A stretch of 64,000 nucleotides of DNA, taken from the NCBI RefSeq assembly GCF_016735615.1, contig NZ_JAERSF010000001.1:496001-560000 (forward strand), given 5' to 3'. This DNA comes from Flavobacterium tagetis (GTDB lineage: Bacteria > Bacteroidota > Bacteroidia > Flavobacteriales > Flavobacteriaceae). Position 1 is the stretch's first letter, and each line of letters begins with the position of its first letter. Shown in pieces: positions 1-6,666 of the stretch. The translations under genes and the position numbers were made by a program. The notes under the pieces were generated by a model that worked only from the letters and a program-made list of their open reading frames with translations, had not been told where the DNA came from and ran no database searches.

Positions 1-144
1 ACCGCAATTGGCAGTAATCCTGTTGCGTTTTTAATTCCGTGCCATCGCGTTATTCAGTCTTCTGGAACCTTTGGTGGTTATATGTGGGGAAATACCCGAA
101 AAACAGCCATTATTGGTTGGGAAGGTGCGCATATAAATCCATAA
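1..144 (+). CDS. Ada/Ogt-type O6-alkylguanine-DNA alkyltransferase, C-terminal fragment (5' end outside window)
   Basis: Frame 1 is open from the first base to TAA at 142-144 and encodes the last 47 residues of a methylated-DNA cysteine methyltransferase. The active-site motif IPCHRVI is visible, with the methyl-accepting Cys in PCHRV, followed by the conserved GGYMWG and RK segments and a short tail. This domain removes O6-alkyl groups from guanine by suicidal transfer to its cysteine. The start lies outside the window, so a short Ogt-type enzyme cannot be told from an AdaA-type protein with an AraC domain. The alkB and Ada-type metal-binding genes 2 kb downstream make an Ada-like regulator plausible, but that is inference. 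Gene identity is confident from the motif. Confidence 0.88.
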   Translation, partial: TAIGSNPVAFLIPCHRVIQSSGTFGGYMWGNTRKTAIIGWEGAHINP

Positions 145-152
145 TTTTTTTA

Positions 153-260
153 GCCACGAATTCACAAATTATTCTTTTTAAAATCTTTGCGATTATTTAT
201 TCGAATTAATCCAAATAATATTAAATAAAGTATTTAAAAGAAAATTCGTGAATTCGTGGC
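153..260. repeat. 108-bp palindromic intergenic repeat, copy 1
   Basis: The element begins with GCCACGAATTCAC and ends with its exact reverse complement GTGAATTCGTGGC. The interior is AT-rich and includes TTTGCGATTATTTATTCGAA. A second copy of exactly the same length lies at 1815-1922 with the same ends and the same core. It contains no reading frame and sits in the gap between the alkyltransferase fragment and the dehydrogenase. It looks like a MITE-like or REP-like element, or a mobile terminator or structured RNA. Confidence 0.85.
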
Positions 261-344
261 AAAAAAACCAAATCTCAAAACCGCAAGTTTCGGATTTTTT
301 ACCCTTTCCTATTTTAGAAACTTTGCATTCTAAAATCATACGAA

Positions 345-1100
345 ATGGAAAAACTAAAAAACAAAACTGCTTTTATTACAGGCGGAACCAACGGAATGGG
401 TTTTGCAACTGCTCAGGAATTTATTAATAATGGAGCAAAAGTAATTATAACGGGACGTAGTGAAAATACAGTAAATAAAGCCGTACAAGAATTAGGAAAA
501 AATGCAATCGGAATTGTTTCGAACGCAGGACAGTTATCAGACATTTTCGAACTTCAAAATCAGATAAAAAAGTATACTGACAGTATAGATATCCTATTTG
601 TAAATGCCGGATATGGAAAATTCAATTCTATTGAAAACGTTACGATTAAAGAGTTTGATGAGGTTTTTGATATGTTGGTTAAAGGAACTTTTTTTACCGT
701 ACAGCAGGTTTTGCCATTAATGCCAGAAGGAAGTTCGATTATTTTAAATACTACTTTTTTAACCGATATTGGCCAGTCCAATATGTCAATTTATACAGCT
801 GCAAAAGCTGCGGTTCAATCTTTTATCAAAACTTTTGCGGCAGAATGCACTTCAAAAAAAATACGTGTAAACGGAATCAGTCCGGGTTATATTGCCACAA
901 ATATTTTTAATAATACGGGTATGAATCAGGAAAACATCAAAAATACAATTGACGCCGTTACGCCTACTCTTCCGTTTAAACGTTTTGGAGAACCTTCAGA
1001 AATTGCCAAAACAGCACTCTTTCTAGCCTCAGATGATGCTTCTTATATTCACGGAATTGAATTAAGAGTTGACGGCGGTTTATCAAAAACAAAACCATGA
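345..1100 (+). CDS. Short-chain dehydrogenase/reductase (SDR), 251 aa
   Basis: This is a classical SDR with a Rossmann fold that uses NAD(P)H on an unknown substrate, in the cytoplasm. The cofactor motif TGGTNGMG lies near residues 12-19, NAG follows in the NAGYG segment, and the catalytic YTAAK is in the second half. The conserved C-terminal pattern SPGYI...GG is also present, and 251 residues is the family's normal length. The residue 13 before the catalytic Tyr, usually Ser, reads as Thr, which may be tolerated. The stop overlaps the start of the next gene by 4 bp (ATGA), so the two are translationally coupled. That makes a joint role with the downstream Oxygenase-NA dioxygenase likely, although the substrate cannot be read from the sequence. 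Confidence 0.88.
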   Translation: MEKLKNKTAFITGGTNGMGFATAQEFINNGAKVIITGRSENTVNKAVQELGKNAIGIVSNAGQLSDIFELQNQIKKYTDSIDILFVNAGYGKFNSIENVTIKEFDEVFDMLVKGTFFTVQQVLPLMPEGSSIILNTTFLTDIGQSNMSIYTAAKAAVQSFIKTFAAECTSKKIRVNGISPGYIATNIFNNTGMNQENIKNTIDAVTPTLPFKRFGEPSEIAKTALFLASDDASYIHGIELRVDGGLSKTKP

Positions 1101-1801
1101 AAACAAAAATAGAATCTCTAAATTGGGAAAACATCACAGAATCTATGCACGAAAATGGATTTGCCGTTCTACAAAATATTCTGAGTAATGATGAATGTGA
1201 ATCATTAAAAGCCAATTATTCGAATCCCAATTTATACCGAAAAACGGTTGTAATGGAACGCTACCGATTTGGCTTAGGCGAATACAAATATTTCAATTAT
1301 CCGCTTCCAGATTTAATTCAGAACATTCGATCTGCAATCTATCCGAAATTAGCGCCAATTGCAAATGCTTGGATGAAAGTCTTAAATATCGATACAGTAT
1401 TTCCAATCAAACATGAAGATTTGCTAAAACAATGCCATGACAATAATCAACTGAAAGCTACAGTTTTAATTTTAAAATATGGCAAAAGCGGTTTTAATAC
1501 ACTTCATCAGGATTTATATGGCGATGTTTATTTCCCTATTCAAATTGTGCTTTTTTTAAATGAACCAGATGAAGATTTTACTGGCGGCGAATTTGTTTTG
1601 ACACAACAAACGCCAAGAGCACAATCTAAAGCGATTGTCTTAAAACCTAAAAAAGGAGATATTCTAGTTTTTACAACCAATTTCAGACCTGTAAAAGGTA
1701 CGAAAGGCTATTATCGTGTGAATATGAAACATGGTGTAAGCGAAGTACATTCGGGTGAAAGATATACACTGGGAATTATTTTTCATGATGCGCTTTCGTG
1801 A
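1097..1801 (+). CDS. 2OG-Fe(II) dioxygenase of the Oxygenase-NA family, 234 aa
   Basis: The protein has the layout of the family formerly called DUF2086 (Oxygenase-NA), 2-oxoglutarate and Fe(II)-dependent enzymes predicted to act on nucleic acids. The iron ligands are His137 and Asp139 in LHQDLYGD and His212 in KHGVS. Arg222 in GERYTLG is the expected 2OG-binding arginine. The family signature segments FPIQIVLFLNEP, GGEFVL and a terminal GIIFHDA are all visible. It overlaps the upstream SDR by 4 bp and lies between an alkyltransferase fragment and an AlkB gene. A repair or base-modification role is therefore likely but unproven. It is distinct in sequence from the AlkB encoded 1 kb downstream. 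Confidence 0.87.
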   Translation: MKTKIESLNWENITESMHENGFAVLQNILSNDECESLKANYSNPNLYRKTVVMERYRFGLGEYKYFNYPLPDLIQNIRSAIYPKLAPIANAWMKVLNIDTVFPIKHEDLLKQCHDNNQLKATVLILKYGKSGFNTLHQDLYGDVYFPIQIVLFLNEPDEDFTGGEFVLTQQTPRAQSKAIVLKPKKGDILVFTTNFRPVKGTKGYYRVNMKHGVSEVHSGERYTLGIIFHDALS

Positions 1802-1814
1802 ATATTTTTTTTTC

Positions 1815-1922
1815 GCCACGAATTCACGAATTATTATTTTAAATTCTTTGCGATTATTTATTCGAATTAATTCGAATAGTTTCTGATAAAATATGTAAAA
1901 GAATAATTCGTGAATTCGTGGC
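1815..1922. repeat. 108-bp palindromic intergenic repeat, copy 2
   Basis: Second copy of the element at 153-260, again exactly 108 bp, with ends GCCACGAATTCAC and GTGAATTCGTGGC and the same TTTGCGATTATTTATTCGAA core. The flanking context is also similar, with a run of T before and a run of A after. It starts 14 bp after the oxygenase stop and ends 23 bp before the next ATG, so it lies in the 5' region of the Ada-like/alkB transcript. Confidence 0.85.
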
Positions 1923-1945
1923 GAAAAAACAAAACACAAAACAGT

Positions 1946-2191
1946 ATGTTTGAGCATAACAAAATAACCGATTCAGATCTTCGAAATAAAATTAAAAAAG
2001 GCGAAATTTGTTTCGGTGGCAATCAAAAATTAAAAATCTACGGAACGCTTAAATGTTCTTCGGGGAAAAGAATGAAACGGGAGAATCGTGTCTTTTTTTC
2101 TTCTGAAAAAGATGCCAAACAAAATGGTTTCAGACCTTGCGGTCATTGCATGAAATCAGATTATCAAAAATGGAAAAATGGACTTATTTAA
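1946..2191 (+). CDS. Stand-alone Ada-type metal-binding domain protein, 81 aa
   Basis: The product resembles the N-terminal zinc domain of Ada, which accepts methyl groups from DNA phosphotriesters. Visible motifs are YGTLKCSSGKRM, RVFFSSEKDA and GFRPCGHC. Three of the four usual zinc cysteines are present. The second, which follows the first by four positions in Ada (CRPSC), is replaced by Lys (CSSGK), so metal binding may differ or use another residue. The ATG at 1946 is preferred over an in-frame GTG at 1910, because the GTG lies inside the palindromic repeat and would add non-conserved residues. The 3' end overlaps alkB by 14 bp, so the two genes form an operon resembling ada-alkB with the methyltransferase part missing. 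Confidence 0.8.
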   Translation: MFEHNKITDSDLRNKIKKGEICFGGNQKLKIYGTLKCSSGKRMKRENRVFFSSEKDAKQNGFRPCGHCMKSDYQKWKNGLI

Positions 2192-2786
2192 TCCGCAAAT
2201 AGACGAAACTACAAATCTGCTTCCTAAAGATGGAACGGTGAATTATTACGGAAAATTATTTTCGAGAACAGACGCCGATTTCTATCGTGATATTTTACTA
2301 AATACAATCGAATGGAAAAATGACGAAGCCATCATATTCGGAAAATTAATTTTAACCAAACGAAAAGTGGCTTGGTATGGCGATCAGGAATATGAATATA
2401 CTTATTCGAATACCACCAAAAAAGCTTTGCCTTGGACGCCAGAACTTTTGAAGCTAAAAAAAATAATTGAAGAAAAAACAGGAGAAACTTTCAATTCTTG
2501 TCTGCTGAATTTATATCATACAGGAGAAGAAGGAATGGCTTGGCACAGCGATGCTGAAAAAGATTTGAAGAAAAATGGCACAATTGGATCTGTAAGTTTT
2601 GGAGCCGAACGCAAATTTGCTTTCAAGCATAAAGAATCTAAAAAAACGGTTTCTATGATTCTGGAACATGGAAGTTTATTGGTTATGAAAGATGAAACAC
2701 AAACACATTGGTTACATCGTCTTCCTCCAACAAAAAGCACTCAAAAACCCAGAGTCAATTTGACTTTTAGAACGATTGTGAGATAA
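2178..2786 (+). CDS. alkB: Alkylated-DNA repair dioxygenase AlkB, 202 aa
   Basis: AlkB-family 2OG-Fe(II) dioxygenase that oxidatively removes methyl groups such as 1-methyladenine and 3-methylcytosine from DNA or RNA. The iron ligands are His123 and Asp125 in AWHSD and His180 in HWLHRLP. The C-terminal RVNLTFR provides the conserved arginines, with Arg192 the likely 2OG ligand. The HWLHRLPP and RVNLTFR segments resemble eukaryotic ALKBH2 and many Flavobacterium AlkB proteins. It overlaps the Ada-like gene by 14 bp and is probably translated from the same message. The opposing gene stops only 4 bp beyond. Identity is confident; the exact lesion range is not readable. Confidence 0.93.
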   Translation: MDLFNPQIDETTNLLPKDGTVNYYGKLFSRTDADFYRDILLNTIEWKNDEAIIFGKLILTKRKVAWYGDQEYEYTYSNTTKKALPWTPELLKLKKIIEEKTGETFNSCLLNLYHTGEEGMAWHSDAEKDLKKNGTIGSVSFGAERKFAFKHKESKKTVSMILEHGSLLVMKDETQTHWLHRLPPTKSTQKPRVNLTFRTIVR

Positions 2787-2790
2787 AATG

Positions 2791-3111
2791 TTACTTCTTT
2801 TTTGTGGCAACATTTTCGTACGAACGTATTAAAGCATCTTCAAACATTTCAGGTCTTACTCTTGAAAGCTCGACAATTGTCCAGCCTTGTTTTCCCCATT
2901 TGTTTGGAACTTCATAGAAAATCTTTTCGCTTGACGCACAAAAAACGGATTGATCAATTTCGTTTAATTTTAAAACGGCGTGATTATTTTTTTCATCGAA
3001 GGTGGCAAAAATCTTCTTTTTAATTCGGAAAGAAGTTTTCTCAAAATGAGGTTCTTCTGTTGCATCTGGAAATGACATTGCTAACTTTCTAAATTCTTCA
3101 ATTGAAACCAT
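2791..3111 (-). CDS. MmcQ/YjbR family protein, 106 aa
   Basis: Small protein of the YjbR/MmcQ family, a CyaY-like fold often annotated as DNA-binding without a defined function. Typical features are the start SIEEFRKLAMSFPDATEEPHF, where the PDATEEPHF segment is characteristic, then FATFDEK, and WGKQGWTIVELSRV near the C-terminus. The length is normal for the family. It converges on alkB, with 4 bp between the stop codons, and is followed on its own strand by nothing that looks co-transcribed. YjbR-like genes are often seen near DNA-repair genes, which fits this neighbourhood but does not assign a role. Confidence 0.85.
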   Translation of the reverse strand: MVSIEEFRKLAMSFPDATEEPHFEKTSFRIKKKIFATFDEKNNHAVLKLNEIDQSVFCASSEKIFYEVPNKWGKQGWTIVELSRVRPEMFEDALIRSYENVATKKK

Positions 3112-3143
3112 AATATCATTTTTTAAAGATTAAAATTTAGATT

Positions 3144-3899
3144 TTACCAGCCTTGATTCAGTCCGTTTTTAAGAACCTCATCATATTTTTCTTTATCAAA
3201 AGAATATAAGTTTGGAGCTTTGTGCGCTCCGTTGCTTTTCTTTTCATCAAGCTTGGTAAGGATTCCTATATTGGTAATTTTGCGTAAAAAGTTTCTTCGA
3301 TCTAGCTTTTTATCCAAAATCGTTTCGTATAATTTCTGTAATTCTGGAATGGTAAATTTCTCTGGCAATAAATTGTAACCAACTGGCATTAAATTCAATT
3401 CGATTCTTAAAGTATCTAATGCTTTATCCAGAATTTCACGATGGTCCAAAATAAGCTCGGGAACTTCTTTATGATCAATCCATTCTACAATTTCATGTCG
3501 TCCTGTCGGGTTAGGAAGAATTTTCGAAAAATCGACCAAAGCATAATATCCAATTGTAACAAAACGGCGCATAAGCCATTTTCCTTTTGCCTCTTCAATT
3601 TTAAGGTATTCTAGTGTTTTTTTATCAAAATGCTGCTTGTTACGATCTACTTTTCCAAAGGTTGCAAATTGTCTTAAAAAAACACCATCAACACCAGTTC
3701 TACTATTCAATACCGTGATTGCAGCAGTATCTATATCCTGATCAACAGGAATAAATCCGCCGGGTAAAGACCACTTATTGGCACGTTCTACTTTAATCAA
3801 TAAAACTTTTAACTGATTATCGTGAAAACCAAAAATAACACAGTCTATAGAAAGTCCTGGTTGGTAATTTTCGTTATTATCTATAATGTCTTTTAACAT
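3144..3899 (-). CDS. Nudix-fold transcriptional regulator with winged-helix C-terminus, 251 aa
   Basis: Residues about 15-155 are a Nudix fold and residues about 165-245 a winged-helix DNA-binding region (LQKLYETILDKKLDRRNFLRK and after). This is the layout of NrtR/AraR-type regulators, in which the Nudix domain senses a sugar or nucleotide ligand. The Nudix box at residues 47-70 starts with GGF, but the acidic REUXEE core is replaced by a VLNSRTG stretch, so pyrophosphatase activity is unlikely. In Bacteroides a member of this group (AraR) controls arabinose genes. No arabinose or NAD gene is adjacent here, so the regulon is unknown. The start codon fits the usual LSIDCVIFGF beginning. Confidence 0.83.
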   Translation of the reverse strand: MLKDIIDNNENYQPGLSIDCVIFGFHDNQLKVLLIKVERANKWSLPGGFIPVDQDIDTAAITVLNSRTGVDGVFLRQFATFGKVDRNKQHFDKKTLEYLKIEEAKGKWLMRRFVTIGYYALVDFSKILPNPTGRHEIVEWIDHKEVPELILDHREILDKALDTLRIELNLMPVGYNLLPEKFTIPELQKLYETILDKKLDRRNFLRKITNIGILTKLDEKKSNGAHKAPNLYSFDKEKYDEVLKNGLNQGW

Positions 3900-4193
3900 C
3901 AGGTTTGTATAAATTCTTTCCTTTAACTCTGCAATTTACTTCATTTTTATAAAACTAAAATATTTTCCAAAAACAAAGGATTGATTTTCACCAAAACAGA
4001 AGTGTTGAAACTACAATTTTAACGAAAATTTAAAATCAAATTTAAAATCAAATTTAAAAAAAATAAGTACATTGCGTCATAATAACACATTAATGATTTT
4101 AATTGTTAAAATCTGAATCAAAAACAAAGAAAAATAATACAAACAGCTACTATTTATCTTCAAGTGAGTGTAGAAATTTAAATGTAGAAAGTT
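3900..4193. other. Intergenic region between divergent genes
   Basis: This 294-bp AT-rich gap separates the minus-strand Nudix regulator from the small plus-strand gene at 4194. It should hold both promoters. A short tandem of TTTAAAATCAAA-like units occurs around 4030-4064. I could not place a convincing TTG / TAnnTTTG promoter for either gene and see no coding frame. Confidence 0.4.
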
Positions 4194-4451
4194 ATGAATG
4201 CCAATCCTTTAAAAAATTTTAATCAAAAGATTAGAAGTAAAATTCTCAATTCTTTTGGGTTTGTTTCTAAAACCTATCTTTTGGAAGCTTCATTGAAATA
4301 TAGTGAAGAACAGGAAAGAATTTTCAACGAGATGATTGTTGAAACTGATGCAAAAAACAAGAAAGCAAAACAAGAAGCATTTGACAAAGCTTTGTATGCT
4401 TCTTATAAAGGAATTGGTGCTATGGATTTTGTAAATACTGTTATAAAATAA
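4194..4451 (+). CDS. Small hypothetical protein, 85 aa
   Basis: I do not recognise this protein. It is charged, rich in Lys, Glu, Asn and Phe, has no signal peptide or membrane segment, and is probably cytoplasmic and helical (KYSEEQERIFNEM, KNKKAKQEAFDKAL). It is bounded by a long upstream gap and by a strong hairpin terminator 30 bp after the stop, so it looks like a single-gene transcript. Codon use and base composition resemble its neighbours. The good frame, the ATG and the terminator support a real gene, but no family or function can be offered. Confidence 0.65.
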   Translation: MNANPLKNFNQKIRSKILNSFGFVSKTYLLEASLKYSEEQERIFNEMIVETDAKNKKAKQEAFDKALYASYKGIGAMDFVNTVIK

Positions 4452-4480
4452 CCTTGTCCCTGTTTATAGTTTATAATGTG

Positions 4481-4508
4481 GCCTCACTTTTAGTGAGGCT
4501 TTTTTTAT
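4481..4508 (+). terminator. Rho-independent terminator after the 85-aa gene
   Basis: GCCTCAC at 4481-4487 pairs with GTGAGGC at 4493-4499 over a 5-nt loop, followed by a run of T. Confidence 0.88.
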
Positions 4509-4600
4509 TATAAATTTTACAATAAAATGAAAGAAAATGGTCATTTATTAATTATTTTAGCCGTTTTAAAAGTAAGAATATACCCCTATAGAAAAAGTAC

Positions 4601-6622
4601 ATGGAAAACATCATTGAATCAGAAAGCTACAAAATTCAAAAACCAGAAAACTGGGCACCTACAATTAACGAGGATCAACTTATTGATTATATAAAAGAAT
4701 CCGATTTCTCCAACAAACAAGTTGAAGAAGGGCGTGATTTCTGTTACTTCTTAGATAAAATTTACTACACAAGCGATACTGAAAACAGCGAATATGCTTG
4801 CGTTGCTTATACGCTTAACGAACCTTCAAACCTTGAAAGCGCTTCGGTAAGAGATGTTGTTATAGAAGAAAATGAAACTTATGTTATACACCGAATCAGT
4901 GTTTTGAGAGACGGTGTTTTGATTGATAAAATTCCTGATACTAAAATTAAAGTTTTAGATAGCGAAAATCAAAGTGAAGGCGGTATTTTGAGCAGCAATA
5001 AAAAAGTAAATATTACCATTAAAGATTTACGCCTTTATGATGTTTTGATTACTGAAGATTCACGTACAAAGGTTTTTACAGATCGCGATTTTATGCGAAA
5101 AGAATTTCTTAAATATGTGTATGTAACACCAAGCACTTATTGGGCTTATGGCAAATACAAATTTTCTTTTATTAATGACAGAAAAGAAGCTATTAAATAC
5201 AAAAAAACTTTCTTTAGAGATAAAGAGGGGAATGTTATAGAACCCGAAATCAGTTACCTGAAAAAAGGAGAGCGTTTTGTTATCGAAAAAGAAAATTACA
5301 TTAATTCGTTTGACGTTAATAGAGAAATTGCTCCTTTTATTGATTTTGCTACAGACCGTAATTGGATTGATTTATCTAATTATATTTCTCCGCTTTACGA
5401 AGAAATATACAGCAAATCTTCTTTAACAGAATTTGCTCCAAAACTGGTAGAAAAGTTGGATGCAATTGCAGATCAAGACGAAAAATTACAGTTTGCAATT
5501 GATTATGTGCAGAATCACGTTTACTATATTTATAATGCTGATGAAATGAATGGCCACAAACCGCAAGAACCATCAGTAACTTATGAAAATAAACAAGGAG
5601 ATTGTAAAGCAAAGTCGGTTTTACTAAAAGTAGTTTTAGATTATATTAATGTTGATGCTTCTGTAGTTTTGGTTAATTTCAATTCAGATCATTACATTAA
5701 ATATTACCTTCCGTCGCTATTGACTTTTAATCACGTTATTGTAAAAATCAATTACAAAGGCGAAACTTATTTTGTTGATGCAACTTCGAGAGATGAATTT
5801 GGATTAGTTGAAAATCGTGGCTACATCTATTTTATGCATTATCTTGAAGTTAAACCGAATCAGGAATTGCAGATTAAAGAGTCTTATAAATTTCCTTACT
5901 ATGGCATAAATGAAAAAGTAGATTTTAGTGCTCAAAATAATTTGGGTCAGCTAAAATTGGTTACGACTTATAAAGGAAATCGTGCCAATTATATGCGTAA
6001 ATATTTCAAAAATACTAACAAAAGAGAAATCATTGACAGCTGGAATAACTTCTTGTTCTATGCTTTAAATTATTCTAGCGATAGAAACGGAACTGATATT
6101 AGAACTATTTTTAAAGATGCGTCGATTGAAATTGTAAGTGATGATAAAAAGCTGAACGAGTTTACAATTCAGTATAACACTTCGATCGAAAATCCATATT
6201 TTACAGATCCTGAAAAGAATCGTTTTTTAATGTATTTTGATCGAAATGTGGTTAAAAACTCAGCGCGCGACTTTATGCATAGCGATCTTTCTTTCTGGCA
6301 TAATTTTGATAATGAGAAATACGAGATCAATTTAACGACAGATCAGAAAATAGATACTCAGGAAAAATACACTGTTCAAGAAAGTACTATTGCTAACCCA
6401 TATTTTGATTATACAAGCCGTAAAAAAGTAACTAAAAATGGCGCTTCTATAATTGTCGATTTTAAACCACTGATCAATCTAGAAATTCCAAGTGAAGATT
6501 TTGAAGATTTTAGAAATGCGCATCATGAAGTTGCTGACAGTAATTTCGGAATTGGAATTGATATTATTGAAGAAGGCTTATTGAATATGCTGAAATATAG
6601 TTTTAAGAAACGACTTAAATAA
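4601..6622 (+). CDS. DUF3857 / transglutaminase-like domain protein, 673 aa
   Basis: Residues about 50-260 look like a DUF3857 domain and residues about 270-400 a transglutaminase-like cysteine protease fold. The likely triad is Cys335 in QGDCKAKS, His378 in FNHVIVKI and Asp393 in YFVDATS. The remaining 270 residues form the usual C-terminal beta-rich region. Proteins of this family in Bacteroidota normally carry a signal peptide and act in the periplasm. Here the N-terminus (MENIIESESYKIQ) has no hydrophobic segment, so this copy appears cytoplasmic, which is unusual. It is flanked by terminators on both sides and is probably monocistronic. Substrate and role are unknown; transglutaminase-like folds in bacteria are more often proteases than cross-linkers. 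Confidence 0.83.
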   Translation: MENIIESESYKIQKPENWAPTINEDQLIDYIKESDFSNKQVEEGRDFCYFLDKIYYTSDTENSEYACVAYTLNEPSNLESASVRDVVIEENETYVIHRISVLRDGVLIDKIPDTKIKVLDSENQSEGGILSSNKKVNITIKDLRLYDVLITEDSRTKVFTDRDFMRKEFLKYVYVTPSTYWAYGKYKFSFINDRKEAIKYKKTFFRDKEGNVIEPEISYLKKGERFVIEKENYINSFDVNREIAPFIDFATDRNWIDLSNYISPLYEEIYSKSSLTEFAPKLVEKLDAIADQDEKLQFAIDYVQNHVYYIYNADEMNGHKPQEPSVTYENKQGDCKAKSVLLKVVLDYINVDASVVLVNFNSDHYIKYYLPSLLTFNHVIVKINYKGETYFVDATSRDEFGLVENRGYIYFMHYLEVKPNQELQIKESYKFPYYGINEKVDFSAQNNLGQLKLVTTYKGNRANYMRKYFKNTNKREIIDSWNNFLFYALNYSSDRNGTDIRTIFKDASIEIVSDDKKLNEFTIQYNTSIENPYFTDPEKNRFLMYFDRNVVKNSARDFMHSDLSFWHNFDNEKYEINLTTDQKIDTQEKYTVQESTIANPYFDYTSRKKVTKNGASIIVDFKPLINLEIPSEDFEDFRNAHHEVADSNFGIGIDIIEEGLLNMLKYSFKKRLK

Positions 6623-6634
6623 CTTTGATAAAAA

Positions 6635-6666
6635 AAACGGGGCTCAAAAGAAGCCCCGTTTTTTAT
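6635..6666. terminator. Bidirectional terminator between convergent genes
   Basis: The hairpin AACGGGGCT / AGCCCCGTT is flanked by A-rich sequence on the left and T-rich on the right, so it can end both the DUF3857 gene and the minus-strand GH3 transcript. Confidence 0.9.

Noticed and set aside
1910..1945. In-frame GTG at 1910 giving a 93-aa version of the Ada-like protein
   Set aside because: The GTG lies inside the 108-bp palindromic repeat and the extra residues are not part of the domain. The ATG at 1946 is a better start.
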